A DNA stretch of 64,000 nt from Sphingomonas sp. OV641 (GCF_900109205.1 NZ_FNZB01000002.1:62001-126000); one strand, 5' to 3'. Shown: positions 25,483-36,214, counted from the stretch's first letter. Notes: a model not told the origin generated them from the sequence alone. Numbers and translations are program-made.

Positions 25483-27204
25483 ATGACATTTGACATTCTA
25501 CCCGCGCCGCTCGCCGGTGCGCTCGCCGAGCGTGGCTATCAGGCGCCCACTCCTGTCCAGGCCGCCGTTATCGAACCGGACGCTGCGGGGCGGGATCTCA
25601 TCGTGTCGGCCCGGACCGGCTCGGGCAAGACCGTTGCGTTCGGCATGGCCATGGCGGCGGAGCTGTTGGGCGACGATAACCGCATCATCCCCTCGCGTGA
25701 GCCGCACGCGCTGGTCATCGCGCCGACGCGCGAACTCGCGCTTCAGGTCAGCCGTGAGCTTATCTGGCTCTACGGTCCGACGGGCGCGCGCATCGTCACC
25801 TGCGTCGGCGGCATGGACGCCAGCAAGGAACGCCGCAACCTGAATCACGGCGCGCACATCGTCGTCGGCACGCCCGGCCGTTTGCGCGACCACCTGGAGC
25901 GCGGCGCGCTGGAGCTATCGGCGCTTAAGGTCGCGGTGCTCGACGAGGCGGACGAGATGCTCGACATGGGCTTCCGCGAGGATCTGGAGGAGATCCTCGA
26001 CGGTACGCCCGACACCCGTCGCACGCTTCTGTTCTCGGCCACCATGCCGAAGCCGATCGTTCAGCTTGCCAAGCGGTATCAGAAGGACGCGCTCCGCATC
26101 TCCACCGTGGAGGAGGATCGCGGCCATGGTGACATCAGCTATCAGGCGGTCGCGGTCAGCCCGTCGGACATCGAACATGCCGTGATCAACCTGCTCCGCC
26201 TGCATGAGGCGGAAACGGCGATCCTGTTCTGCGCCACGCGCGACAATGTCCGCCACCTGCACGCTAGCCTCGTCGAACGTGGCTTTGCGGCGGTCGCGCT
26301 ATCGGGCGAGCATAGCCAGAATGAGCGCAACGCCGCGCTTCAGGCGCTGCGTGATCGCCGCGCCCGGGTCTGCGTTGCGACCGACGTCGCGGCGCGCGGC
26401 ATCGATCTGCCCAGCCTGAGCCTCGTCATTCACGTCGAGCTGCCGCGCGATGGGGAGACGCTGCAGCACCGCTCCGGCCGGACGGGTCGCGCTGGCAAGA
26501 AGGGGACGGCCGTGCTGATCGTTCCCTATCAGCGCCGTCGCTGGGCCGAATCCATGCTGCGCAACGCCAAGATTCCGGTCGAATGGATGTCCGCACCCAC
26601 GCCGGAGGACGTGCGCGCCAAGGATCGCGATCGCTTGCTGTCGCAGCTCCTTGCCCCCGTCGAGGTGGACGAGGAGGACCGCGCGCTCGCGGAGAAGCTG
26701 ATCGGCGAAAAGAGCCCCGAGGATATCGCCGCCGCCCTGGTCCGCGCCTATCGGGCCGCCATGCCGGAGCCGGAAGAGATTATCGCCGCCACGCCGGAGG
26801 CGCATCGCGCGGCGCAGCGTGAAAAGCATCGGCCCGGCTTCGATGACGTCCTGTGGTTCCGCATGAACCTTGGCCGCCGCCAGAATGCCGATCCGCGCTG
26901 GATCCTGCCGCTGATCTGCCGTCGCGGCAACCTGACCAAGAATGATGTGGGCGCGATCCGCATCGGCCCGAACGAGACGGCGTTTCAGGTGCCGCGCGCG
27001 CTTGCGAACAAGTTCATGGCTGCCGTGGCAAAGACGGCGAGCGCCGATGATGACGTGCTGATCGAGCCGTCGGACAATGCGCCGGGCCCGGTCCGCGCAC
27101 CGGCGGGCACGCGCCAATATGCGCCGCGCCCGACCGGAGCGCGCCAGCGTGGCGATGGTCCGCCTCGCGGTGGTCCGCGCCGCGGCAACAACGAGCGTCG
27201 CTGA
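25483..27204 (+). CDS. DEAD-box ATP-dependent RNA helicase
   Basis: A 573-residue DEAD-box helicase with the Q motif (GYQAPTPVQAAV), motif I ARTGSGKT, DEAD (VLDEADEMLDMGF), SAT (LFSATMP) and the final HRSGRTGRAGK. After the two RecA-like domains (to about residue 370) it has a DbpA/CsdA-type RNA-binding domain (about 455-530, RMNLGRRQNADPRWILPL) and an Arg/Gly-rich tail. It probably serves ribosome assembly or RNA decay, especially in the cold. Confidence 0.94.
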   Translation: MTFDILPAPLAGALAERGYQAPTPVQAAVIEPDAAGRDLIVSARTGSGKTVAFGMAMAAELLGDDNRIIPSREPHALVIAPTRELALQVSRELIWLYGPTGARIVTCVGGMDASKERRNLNHGAHIVVGTPGRLRDHLERGALELSALKVAVLDEADEMLDMGFREDLEEILDGTPDTRRTLLFSATMPKPIVQLAKRYQKDALRISTVEEDRGHGDISYQAVAVSPSDIEHAVINLLRLHEAETAILFCATRDNVRHLHASLVERGFAAVALSGEHSQNERNAALQALRDRRARVCVATDVAARGIDLPSLSLVIHVELPRDGETLQHRSGRTGRAGKKGTAVLIVPYQRRRWAESMLRNAKIPVEWMSAPTPEDVRAKDRDRLLSQLLAPVEVDEEDRALAEKLIGEKSPEDIAAALVRAYRAAMPEPEEIIAATPEAHRAAQREKHRPGFDDVLWFRMNLGRRQNADPRWILPLICRRGNLTKNDVGAIRIGPNETAFQVPRALANKFMAAVAKTASADDDVLIEPSDNAPGPVRAPAGTRQYAPRPTGARQRGDGPPRGGPRRGNNERR

Positions 27205-27212
27205 CACTTCCG

Positions 27213-27246
27213 CGCCATTCCGCTTCCCTGATCGGAAGCGGAGGGC
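27213..27246 (+). terminator. Hairpin after the helicase gene
   Basis: The stretch just past the helicase stop can fold as ccgcttcc / ggaagcgg with a six-base loop, extended by outer gcgcc/gggcgc pairing. No T-run follows, so it may be a weak or factor-dependent terminator. Confidence 0.45.
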
Positions 27247-27352
27247 GCGGCCAAGCACGGCTTTAATCCGCCCGACTTAATTCCCGTTGCACCGCCGGTG
27301 CGCGCCATCTACGCCTTTCTCCAACGGCCATCAGCGCCAAGGGGAGAGATAG

Positions 27353-28357
<1,005 letters not shown>

Positions 28358-28363
28358 GCGCGT

Positions 28364-29464
28364 TCAGCCGGGCGGCGGAATGATCCGTCGCTCGGCCAGC
28401 CGCGCCAGCCATTTGGCGAACATCTGCTCGGTATCGATGCACTCGCCAAAGCCCGCCTGGCGCAGCTTGATCGTGCTCACCAGCACCGGCGCCCGCGTCG
28501 CCTCTGGCGGGGCGTGTACGCCGAACAGCAGATCGGCATAATGGTGCGATTCTCCCAATAGATCGGGTAGCGGCGTGGCGCGCAGCCCATGCCGCCGCAC
28601 CACATCGTCCCACACGCCCGCATGCCCGCCGAGGTAGTCGACCAGCGCGAATGGCGCACCAAACGCCGGCTCCATGCCAAGCGCCCGGGCGATCGCCGGC
28701 CATGTATCGGCCCAGGTGAAGACATCGCCGTTGGTGATGTTGAACGTCTCGTCCCGGGCGCGCTCCGCCTCGCCAGCCCATAATAGCGCGTCCGCGATCA
28801 GATCGGCATCCACCGCTTCCGACACGCCGCCCGGCCGCCCTGGATAGGTGAGCGGCCGGCCCAGTTCGCGCTGGATGGCGGCATAGGCGCCGATTACCGG
28901 TACGATGTTCATCGCCACACCGGTTGCGCCGCCGAACACCACCTGCGGCCGCCAGATCGTCAGCGACCAATCCGCACCCGTCCGCTGCGCGCGCAGATAA
29001 TCCTCCTGCAGCCAGTAAAAATTGGCATGAGGATCGCGCGGTGAGCGCTCGCGTGCCGGAACGGCGATCTGATGGAGATGCGCGCCATAAGCCTTGGTGC
29101 CCTGAAGCACGCTGACATGGCGAAGCCCACGCGCGGCTTCGAACAACGGCTCCATCAGGTTGCGCATCATCGCCAGATTAGTGTCCATCTGGTCCTGCTC
29201 GAACCACCCGGCATAGAGGCCGGGCTTCTCGTACAGCGCTGCGTAGACGACGTGCGTCACCTCGGCGAACGCACCCGCCGCCGCCCGGCAGGCGGCGCTG
29301 TCCCGCAGGTCAAGCGACAGATGCCGAACATGCGCGCCGGCCGCCACGTCGGGGGCACGGCGCGAGACGGCGATGACGCGCCATCCCTCGGCGGCGAAGC
29401 GCGCCACCGCCGATTGGCCGATCACCCCGCTCGCGCCCGCGATCAGAACGGTCCGCTCGCTCAT
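28364..29464 (-). CDS. SDR family oxidoreductase, PRISE-like (progesterone 5-beta-reductase/iridoid-synthase-like)
   Basis: A 366-residue extended SDR with the NAD(P) site IAGASGVIGQS at residues 7-17. Instead of the usual YxxxK it has the PRISE arrangement: a lysine in HVSVLQGTKAYGAH and a tyrosine in HANFYWLQEDYL. In plants such enzymes reduce enones of steroids and iridoids with NADPH; bacterial members are known but mostly uncharacterised. Later segments (GDVFTWADTWPAIARALGM) are also as in this group. The role is probably reduction of an alpha,beta-unsaturated carbonyl compound. Divergent from the propeller-amidohydrolase gene with 120 bp between. Confidence 0.85.
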   Translation of the reverse strand: MSERTVLIAGASGVIGQSAVARFAAEGWRVIAVSRRAPDVAAGAHVRHLSLDLRDSAACRAAAGAFAEVTHVVYAALYEKPGLYAGWFEQDQMDTNLAMMRNLMEPLFEAARGLRHVSVLQGTKAYGAHLHQIAVPARERSPRDPHANFYWLQEDYLRAQRTGADWSLTIWRPQVVFGGATGVAMNIVPVIGAYAAIQRELGRPLTYPGRPGGVSEAVDADLIADALLWAGEAERARDETFNITNGDVFTWADTWPAIARALGMEPAFGAPFALVDYLGGHAGVWDDVVRRHGLRATPLPDLLGESHHYADLLFGVHAPPEATRAPVLVSTIKLRQAGFGECIDTEQMFAKWLARLAERRIIPPPG

Positions 29465-29584
29465 CCCACCTCTCCCTCCCCGCGCCCGTTTTCGGTGCGC
29501 CGGCGAACATTCGTCCTATGGCATTGCCAGTTCGCCGTGCAGCCGGATAGTACGGCAATCATCTTGTCGTTTCCGGGGGATTTC

Positions 29585-32500
29585 ATGAAGTTTTACGCGG
29601 CGTCGCTCGTTTCTCTTGCCGCGCTTGTTGCGCATGGCGCCTCGGCCCAGAACGCGGGCAGCGCTCCCTCCGCCGCCGCTGCCAAGCCGAAATGGGATGT
29701 AAACGCCCCTCCCGGCGCAACCATTCGTCAGGTGCCAATCCGGGTGAACGAAGGCAGCTGGATGGACGTGGACGTCAGCCCGGACGGCCGCACAATCGCC
29801 TTCACCCTGCTCGGCGATATCTACACCATGCCGATCACCGGCGGCACGCCGACCCGCATTGCCGAGGGGCTCGCCTACGAGGTGCAGCCGCGCTTCTCGC
29901 CCGATGGCCGGCGCATCGCCTTCACCTCCGATCGCGGCGGCGGCGACAACATCTGGGTGATGAACACCGACGGCAGCGACAAGCGCCAGGTAACGCGTGA
30001 GGACTTCCGCCTCCTCAATCAGCCGAGCTGGAGCAAGGACGGTCGCTTCATCGTCGCCAAGAAGCATTTCACCACCGGGCGCTCCCTGGGCACCGGCGAG
30101 GTATGGATGTACCACGTCTCGGGCGGTGCCGGCGTACCACTGGTGAAGCGGCCGAACGAGGCGCACCAGAAGGAGCTGGGGGAGCCGATCTATGCCGCCG
30201 ACGGCAAGTCGGTGTTCTACACCAAGAACGTCACACCCGGCCCGATCTTCGAATATGCGCAGGACTCCAACACCGACCTGTTCGATATCGAGCGATACGA
30301 CCTGCAGACCGGAGAGGTGACGAAGGCGGTAACGGGCGCCGGCGGTTCGGTTCGCCCCACGCCCTCACCCGATGGCAAGAAGATCGCCTTTGTCCGCCGC
30401 GAGGCCACCCGGTCGAAGCTCTACGTAAAGGATCTCGCCTCGGGCGAGGAGCGCAAGATCTATGACGATCTCGATCAGGACGTGCAGGAAACCTGGGCGG
30501 TCACCGGCGTGTATCCGAACATGGCATGGCTGCCGGACAACAGCGGCCTGGTCTTCTGGGCGAAGGGCAAGATCCAGCGCATCGATGCCGATGGCACCAA
30601 TGCGCGTGAGATCCCCTTCACCATCAACGACACGCGCGGGGTGATCGACGGGTCGCACCCGCAGGTCACGGTGGCGCCCGATCGCTTCACCACCGCCATG
30701 CCGCGCTTCGCCAGCGTCTCACCAGACGGGCGTCAGGTCGTGTTCGAGACGCTCGGCAAATTGTGGGTGAAGCCGGTGGCCGGCGGCGCGCCCCGCCGCC
30801 TGACCCGTGGCGATGACGGCTTTGAACTGTTTCCGAGCTGGTCGCACGACGGCAAGAGCCTCGTGTTCGTCAGCTGGACCGATGATGGCCTTGGGCGCCT
30901 GCGCGTGATCGGCGCCACCGGCGGCACGGCGCGCGACGTGATCGGCCAACCCGGCCATTATGCCCGCCCGCGCTTCTCGCCCGACGGCAAGACCATCGTC
31001 TTCGAGCGTACGGGCTCCGGGCGTCTGACCAGCCCTAAATGGGCAGAGGATGCCGGCGTCTACCGCGTCGCCACGGCGGGCGGCGCCGTCACCCGTGTGG
31101 CGCGCGGCGCTGCCTCGCCGCAATTCGGCCCGAACAACGATCGCCTGTTCATGCTGGAGGACGAGCGCAAGGACGGCAAGTCGGTGCGCCAGCTCATCAG
31201 CACCGATCTGTCGGGGCAGGACAAGCGCGTCCACGCCAATGGCGAGCTTGCGACGGACTATATCGTGTCGCCCACCGGCGAATATGTCGCCTTCCGCCAG
31301 AACTACGCCGCTTACGTCGTGCCGCTGATGCCCGGCAGCCAGACCATCGCCCTGTCTCCCGATGCCAAGGCGCTGCCGGTTACCCGCGTCAGCGCGGGCG
31401 GCGCGGATTATTTAAACTGGTCGAACGACGGCACACGCCTGCACTGGAGCCTCGGGCCGACGCTCTACACCGTGGAAACGGCCAGCCTTTTCGCCGCCGC
31501 TCCCCGCGCCGATGGCACGCCGGCGTTCGTGCCGCCGACGACCGGCGTCTCGCTGGCGATGGAGCAGGCTGCGGCCAAGCCGACCGGCACGGTCGCGATC
31601 ACCGGCGCACGCCTCGTCACCATGGCAGGCACGGATGGCGGCATCATCGATGATGGCGTGGTGGTGATCCGCGGCGATCGGATCCTCGCGGTCGGCCCGC
31701 GAGCCTCCACCGCAGTCCCGGCGGGCGCGACCATCGTCGACGCGGCCGGCAAGACGATCATTCCCGGGCTGATCGATGCGCACGCCCATGGCCCTGCCGG
31801 GACTGACGAGCTGATCCCGCAGCGCAACTGGTCGATGATGCAGAACCTCGCGCTCGGCACGACGACGCTGCACGATCCGTCGAACCGCGCCAGCGAGATC
31901 TTTACCGCATCGGAAATGCAGCGCGCCGGGTTGATCCTCGCGCCGCGCATCTTCTCCACCGGCGAGGCGGTCTACGGCGCCAAGGCGACGGACGTATACG
32001 CGCAGATCGACAGCTTCGACGACGCGCTGGCCCATGTCCGCCGGCTGAAGGCGCAGGGCGGGCACAGCGTGAAGAACTACAACCAGCCACGCCGCGAGCA
32101 GCGCCAGCAGGTGACGGAGGCCAGCCGACGCGAGAACATGCAGGTTGTGGCGGAGGGCGGCTCGATCTACGGCCTGGACGTCACGCATATCGCGGACGGC
32201 AATTCCACGATCGAGCATAACATCCCGTTGGAGGTGTTCTACGACGATATCGTTCAGTTCTTCTCCCAGTCGAAGACGAACTACACGCCAACGCTGGTCG
32301 TTACCTTTGGTGGGCTGGCGGCCGATCCTTACTGGCGTCAGCACACCGATCTGTTCGCCCACCCGCTGCTTCAGGCGCATACGCCGCCGGCACAGCTGCG
32401 CGCGGAATCGGCGCGGCGGCTGATGGCGCCGGAAAGCGATTATGTGGACGATGAAAGCGCGCGCGAGGCGCACAAGCTCGCCAAGCGCGGCGTGCTCGTG

Positions 32501-32842
32501 TCGATCGGCGCGCATGGTCAGCAGGCTGGCATGAGCGCTCATTGGGAGCTGTGGTCCTTCGTGCGCGGCGGCATGACGCCGCTGGAGGCGCTGCGTGCCG
32601 GCACCATCGTTCCCGCCCAGTCGCTCGGCATGGCGAAGGACATCGGCTCGCTGGAGGTTGGCAAGCTTGCCGATCTGCTGGTGCTGGATGCTGATCCCAC
32701 GGCGGATATCCGCAACAGCGACAAGGTGCGCCAGGTCATGCTGGGCGGCCGGCTCTATGATGCGGCCACCTTGAACGAGGTCGCGACCGGCACGGCCAAG
32801 CGCGGCGCCTATTTCTGGGAGGCCGGTACCAGCGCCCAGTGA
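29585..32842 (+). CDS. Exported beta-propeller/amidohydrolase fusion protein
   Basis: A 1085-residue protein. Signal peptide (SLVSLAALVAHGASAQ), then TolB/PD40-type propeller repeats over about residues 45-620, each with a variant of SPDGRxIAFxS, then an amidohydrolase domain from about 665 with AGKTIIPGLIDAHAHGPAG. Further ligand-type histidines are seen in VTHIADGNSTIEHN and VSIGAHGQQAG. ATG at 29585 is used because it begins the signal peptide; the frame is open for 171 codons before, but that part is antisense to the neighbouring SDR. Similar proteins in Sphingomonas and Bacteroidetes-like bacteria are annotated as amidohydrolases acting on peptides or other cyclic amides; substrate unknown. 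DUF885 gene follows 87 bp later. Confidence 0.88.
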   Translation: MKFYAASLVSLAALVAHGASAQNAGSAPSAAAAKPKWDVNAPPGATIRQVPIRVNEGSWMDVDVSPDGRTIAFTLLGDIYTMPITGGTPTRIAEGLAYEVQPRFSPDGRRIAFTSDRGGGDNIWVMNTDGSDKRQVTREDFRLLNQPSWSKDGRFIVAKKHFTTGRSLGTGEVWMYHVSGGAGVPLVKRPNEAHQKELGEPIYAADGKSVFYTKNVTPGPIFEYAQDSNTDLFDIERYDLQTGEVTKAVTGAGGSVRPTPSPDGKKIAFVRREATRSKLYVKDLASGEERKIYDDLDQDVQETWAVTGVYPNMAWLPDNSGLVFWAKGKIQRIDADGTNAREIPFTINDTRGVIDGSHPQVTVAPDRFTTAMPRFASVSPDGRQVVFETLGKLWVKPVAGGAPRRLTRGDDGFELFPSWSHDGKSLVFVSWTDDGLGRLRVIGATGGTARDVIGQPGHYARPRFSPDGKTIVFERTGSGRLTSPKWAEDAGVYRVATAGGAVTRVARGAASPQFGPNNDRLFMLEDERKDGKSVRQLISTDLSGQDKRVHANGELATDYIVSPTGEYVAFRQNYAAYVVPLMPGSQTIALSPDAKALPVTRVSAGGADYLNWSNDGTRLHWSLGPTLYTVETASLFAAAPRADGTPAFVPPTTGVSLAMEQAAAKPTGTVAITGARLVTMAGTDGGIIDDGVVVIRGDRILAVGPRASTAVPAGATIVDAAGKTIIPGLIDAHAHGPAGTDELIPQRNWSMMQNLALGTTTLHDPSNRASEIFTASEMQRAGLILAPRIFSTGEAVYGAKATDVYAQIDSFDDALAHVRRLKAQGGHSVKNYNQPRREQRQQVTEASRRENMQVVAEGGSIYGLDVTHIADGNSTIEHNIPLEVFYDDIVQFFSQSKTNYTPTLVVTFGGLAADPYWRQHTDLFAHPLLQAHTPPAQLRAESARRLMAPESDYVDDESAREAHKLAKRGVLVSIGAHGQQAGMSAHWELWSFVRGGMTPLEALRAGTIVPAQSLGMAKDIGSLEVGKLADLLVLDADPTADIRNSDKVRQVMLGGRLYDAATLNEVATGTAKRGAYFWEAGTSAQ

Positions 32843-32929
32843 TCGTCACCCTCCCATCTTGAACAAGCCTTCCCCGTTCGCCGCGAACCGCGTCGTGGTG
32901 AACGGGCTGTATCCCCAGGAGTAAGAACC

Positions 32930-34756
32930 ATGGATCGTCGCACCTTTCTTGGCAGCACCGGCGCCGCCGCTCTGGCGAGTGCCGTCCCCGCCGCCGCGCA
33001 AAAGGTCGCCGCCGCCGGCGTCAACCCGAATGACGCGAAGCTGCACACGCTGCTCGATCGCTTCTTCTACGATCGTATCAGCGACAATCCCGAAGGCGCC
33101 ACCGCGCTCGGGCTCGACAATGGGGAGCGCGCGCACCTCAAGTCGAAGCTGAACGACGGTTCGGCTGCCGGCGTTCAGGAGGATCTCGCCCGCGCCAAGC
33201 GTGAACTGGCCGCGCTGCGCCAGATCAGCCCTGCCTCGCTCTCGCCAGCGGCGCGGATCGATTACGAGGTCGTGTCCTATCAGCTCCAGCGCAGCATCGC
33301 TGGCGGTGAGAAGTTTACCTACGGCGCCAGCATGGGCCGTTTCGCGCCTTATGTACTGTCGCAGCTGACCGGCGCCTACCGCGAGGTGCCCGATTTCCTC
33401 GACGCGCAGCATCGCATCAAGGACGCGGCGGACGCCGACGCCTATGTCGCGCGTGTCGCCGCCTTCGCCACCGCGATCGATCAGGATACGGAGCGTCAGC
33501 GCGCCGATGCCGCGCGCGGCGTCTTCGCGCCGGATTACATCCTCGACACCACGCTGAAGCTGATGGGCGGCCTGCGCGATCAGCCGGCAGCCGCAACCGT
33601 CCCGGTCAAGGCGCTGGCCACCAAGCTGAAGCTCGCCAACCTGCCGGATGGTCGCGTTGCCGAAGCGACCCGGATCATGAACGATCAGGTCTTCCCGGCG
33701 CTCGATCGCCAGCGTGCCCTGGTCACCGAGCTGCGCGGCCGTGCCTCGCACGACGCCGGCGCGTGGCGCCTGCCCGATGGCGAGGCTTATTACGCCGCCG
33801 CCGTTGAGGCCGCGACCACCGTTGCCATGACGGGTGAGGAGGTTCACCGCCTGGGCCTGGCGCAGGTGGCCGAGATCAGCAACCGGATCGACGGCATCCT
33901 GAAGGCGCAGGGTATGAGCCAGGGCACCGTCGGCGAGCGGCTGGTCGCGCTGAACAAGCGTCCCGATCAGGTCTATCCGAACACCGACGCGGGCAAGGAA
34001 CAGCTGATCGCACAGCTCAACCGTCAGGTGATCGCCATGCAGAAGCGGCTGCCGGAGCAATTCGCCTTCATTCCCAAGGCGCCGGTCGAGGTCCGCCGTG
34101 TTCCCAAGTCGATCGAGGCCGGCGCGCCGGGTGGCTATTACCAGAACGCCTCGCTCGATGGCTCGCGCCCAGGCATCTACTACATCAACCTGCGCGACAG
34201 CTTCGATCGTCCCAAGTTCGGCCTCGCCACGCTGACGCACCACGAAGCGGTGCCCGGCCACCACTTGCAGGTGATGACCGCGCTCGAGTCTCAGGACATT
34301 CCGCTCATCCGCCGCCGCGGCGGGTTCAGCGGCTATACCGAGGGCTGGGCGCTTTATTCGGAGCAGCTCGCGGATGAGATGGGCATGTTCGAGGGCGATC
34401 CTCTCGGCCAGGTCGGCTACCTTCAGTCGCTCCTGTTCCGCGCCACGCGTCTCGTCGTGGACTCCGGCCTGCACCACAAGCGCTGGAGCCGCGAAAAAGC
34501 GACCGAATATTTCATCGCCACCACCGGCATCGCCCAGGGCCGCAGCCAGAACGAGATCGACCGTTACACCGTCTGGCCGGGCCAGGCTTGCAGTTACAAG
34601 ATCGGCCACACCGTCTGGGTGCGCCTGCGCGACGCGGTGAAGAAGAAGCAGGGCGCCGCCTTCGATCCGCGCAAGTTCCACGCGGTGCTGCTCGATGGCG
34701 CCATGCCGCTGACCATTCTGGAGCGGATGGTGACGGAACGGATGCTGAAGGCCTGA
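32930..34756 (+). CDS. DUF885 family exported metallohydrolase
   Basis: A 608-residue protein with a twin-arginine-like signal (MDRRTFLGSTGAAALAS). The DUF885 zinc motif is HHEAVPGHHLQ, followed by GGFSGYTEGWALYSEQLADE that supplies a third ligand, and the end has the QACSYKIGH motif. Members hydrolyse peptides or small amides in the periplasm. Placement behind the propeller-amidohydrolase suggests linked use of oligopeptides, but this is inference. Confidence 0.9.
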   Translation: MDRRTFLGSTGAAALASAVPAAAQKVAAAGVNPNDAKLHTLLDRFFYDRISDNPEGATALGLDNGERAHLKSKLNDGSAAGVQEDLARAKRELAALRQISPASLSPAARIDYEVVSYQLQRSIAGGEKFTYGASMGRFAPYVLSQLTGAYREVPDFLDAQHRIKDAADADAYVARVAAFATAIDQDTERQRADAARGVFAPDYILDTTLKLMGGLRDQPAAATVPVKALATKLKLANLPDGRVAEATRIMNDQVFPALDRQRALVTELRGRASHDAGAWRLPDGEAYYAAAVEAATTVAMTGEEVHRLGLAQVAEISNRIDGILKAQGMSQGTVGERLVALNKRPDQVYPNTDAGKEQLIAQLNRQVIAMQKRLPEQFAFIPKAPVEVRRVPKSIEAGAPGGYYQNASLDGSRPGIYYINLRDSFDRPKFGLATLTHHEAVPGHHLQVMTALESQDIPLIRRRGGFSGYTEGWALYSEQLADEMGMFEGDPLGQVGYLQSLLFRATRLVVDSGLHHKRWSREKATEYFIATTGIAQGRSQNEIDRYTVWPGQACSYKIGHTVWVRLRDAVKKKQGAAFDPRKFHAVLLDGAMPLTILERMVTERMLKA

Positions 34757-34767
34757 CCACTCGATCC

Positions 34768-34861
34768 GTCATCCCCGCGTAGGCGGGGATTCATAAGCGC
34801 TACCGCACCGGCTTTTTCGCCAAGCTCAGCGTCTATGGATCCCCACCTTCGCGGGGATGAC
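34768..34861. repeat. Palindromic intergenic repeat (gtcatcccc variant)
   Basis: Opens gtcatccccgcgtaggcggg and closes ccccaccttcgcggggatga plus c; the ends are inverted, the centre is not. The core CCCGCG-TAGGCGGGG differs from the gtcatcccggcc type, but orientation and size agree. It follows the DUF885 gene and precedes the nitroreductase. Confidence 0.75.
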
Positions 34862-34902
34862 GAACTTGGTTATGTGCGGAGGAAAATACGGGAGAGGCAC
34901 GC

Positions 34903-35583
34903 ATGAAAACCTACGACGATGTCGTGAACGGCCGCCGCAGCATCCGCGGGTTCAAACCCGATCCGGTGCCCCGCGCGCTGATCGAGGAAGTCCTCGCGCT
35001 TGCCATGCGCTCGCCCTCCTCGCTCAACACCCAGCCGTGGAACTTCACCGTCGTCACCGGCGAACCGCTGGATCGCATTCGCCAGGGCAATACTGAACGC
35101 AACCTCGCCGGCGTGCCCCATTCGCGCGAATTTCGGCTGGGCCAGGAATATGGCGGCATCCACCGTGAACGGCAGATCGAGATCGCCAAGCAACTCTTCG
35201 GCGCCATGGACATCGCGCGCGAGGACAAGGCGAAGCGGCACGATTGGGTGCTGCGCGGCTTCCGCCAGTTCGATGCGCCGGTCTCGATCGTCATCACCTA
35301 TGATCGCGTGCTGCTGGGCAGCGACATCGCGCCCTTCGATTGTGGCGCCGTCACCACCGCGCTCGTCAACGCCGCCTGGTCGCGCGGCCTAGGCTGCGTC
35401 ATCAACAGCCAGGGCATCATGCAATCGCCGGTCGTGCGCGAACATGCCGGCATCCCCGACGATCAGGTGATCCAGACCTGCGTCGCGATGGGCTGGCCCG
35501 ACGACAGCTTCCCGGCCAATGGCGTGGTGTCGCGCCGCAAACCAGTCAGCGAAGCCGCACGGTTTGTGGGATTCGTGGACTAA
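34903..35583 (+). CDS. Nitroreductase family protein
   Basis: A 226-residue FMN-dependent nitroreductase-fold oxidoreductase. The FMN/substrate signature at the start is VVNGRRSIRGFKPDPVPRAL and MRSPSSLNTQPWNFTVVTGE; the end has IQTCVAMGWPDDSFPANGVV and RRKPVSE, as usual. It likely reduces nitro-aromatic compounds or quinones with NAD(P)H. After it the base composition becomes less GC-rich for about 1 kb. Confidence 0.92.
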   Translation: MKTYDDVVNGRRSIRGFKPDPVPRALIEEVLALAMRSPSSLNTQPWNFTVVTGEPLDRIRQGNTERNLAGVPHSREFRLGQEYGGIHRERQIEIAKQLFGAMDIAREDKAKRHDWVLRGFRQFDAPVSIVITYDRVLLGSDIAPFDCGAVTTALVNAAWSRGLGCVINSQGIMQSPVVREHAGIPDDQVIQTCVAMGWPDDSFPANGVVSRRKPVSEAARFVGFVD

Positions 35584-35643
35584 GCGATGCCTCACGGACT
35601 ACCGACTTTCGACGACAAGCGGGCAGCCGCGGAAATGGGGTGG

Positions 35644-35901
35644 CTAGCTGCCGTTGCGCGATCGCCGCACGATTGAGTTGACGATGACTCTCGATCCGAA
35701 TCCGATAGCGGCAATTCCGAGCAACGCCCCTGCGAACAGTTGCCAGTGTGAAACGCAATCAAGCTGATTATCTGCGGCGCACTGACCTAAAGACGTGATG
35801 AGAAACGCTCCGCCTAAGAGGGGAAAGGCAGCAACAGTCGCCAAACCGCATCCCAGCTTGCCCCCGATGCTTCCGCTGCCCCGATAACCCTCGCGTTCCA
35901 T
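35644..35901 (-). CDS. Small membrane protein, unknown
   Basis: An 85-residue protein from ATG 35901 (MEREGYRGSGSIGGKLG), with two hydrophobic helices (GLATVAAFPLLGGAFLITSL and LFAGALLGIAAIGFGS) and two cysteines in the loop between (GQCAADNQLDCVSH), which might form a disulfide if the loop is periplasmic. A longer form from 35952 is possible. Base composition is more AT than around it. Not recognised. Confidence 0.5.
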   Translation of the reverse strand: MEREGYRGSGSIGGKLGCGLATVAAFPLLGGAFLITSLGQCAADNQLDCVSHWQLFAGALLGIAAIGFGSRVIVNSIVRRSRNGS

Positions 35902-35956
35902 TGCGCTACGATAAGCGATAAACGAACGTCGGCAATCGGGCGGAAAGTGCAATCAG

Positions 35957-36214
35957 CTAGTCAGGCGTCGTCTGAACCCAAATGCGCGGCACACCCCGCT
36001 GCTCCGCCCACATTGTCGCAGCGGCTATCGCCACCTCCAAGCTCCCGTCGCTCTCTGCTGAGGATATGTAGAACACGTCCTCGCCACGCGCCTTTCGGCC
36101 GTAACCGGTACCAAAGAACCGCCCGTCGTCGCTTGCCTCAACGACGATCCAAGTCTCTTGACCGGGTAGTATCGGCACTTGTTCGCCGGGAGCCAAATAG
36201 ATGAGTTCGACCAT
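35957..36214 (-). CDS. Small hypothetical protein
   Basis: An 85-residue, acidic soluble protein from ATG 36214 (MVELIYLAPGEQVPILPGQE). It has the beta-strand pattern of WIVVEASDDGRFFGTGY and EDVFYISSAESDGSLEVAIA, ending in IWVQTTPD. No known domain. A start twelve codons earlier is possible but less likely. It lies in a patch with base composition unlike its neighbours, together with the membrane protein at 35644-35901, so the pair may have been acquired. Confidence 0.55.
   Translation of the reverse strand: MVELIYLAPGEQVPILPGQETWIVVEASDDGRFFGTGYGRKARGEDVFYISSAESDGSLEVAIAAATMWAEQRGVPRIWVQTTPD

Noticed and set aside
29072-29584. 171-codon extension before the propeller-amidohydrolase
   Set aside because: The signal peptide begins at 29585 and the extension is antisense to the PRISE-like gene.
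32846-34681. 611-codon minus-strand frame
   Set aside because: Antisense to the DUF885 gene, which has a signal peptide and full zinc motif; the antisense product shows no recognised motif.
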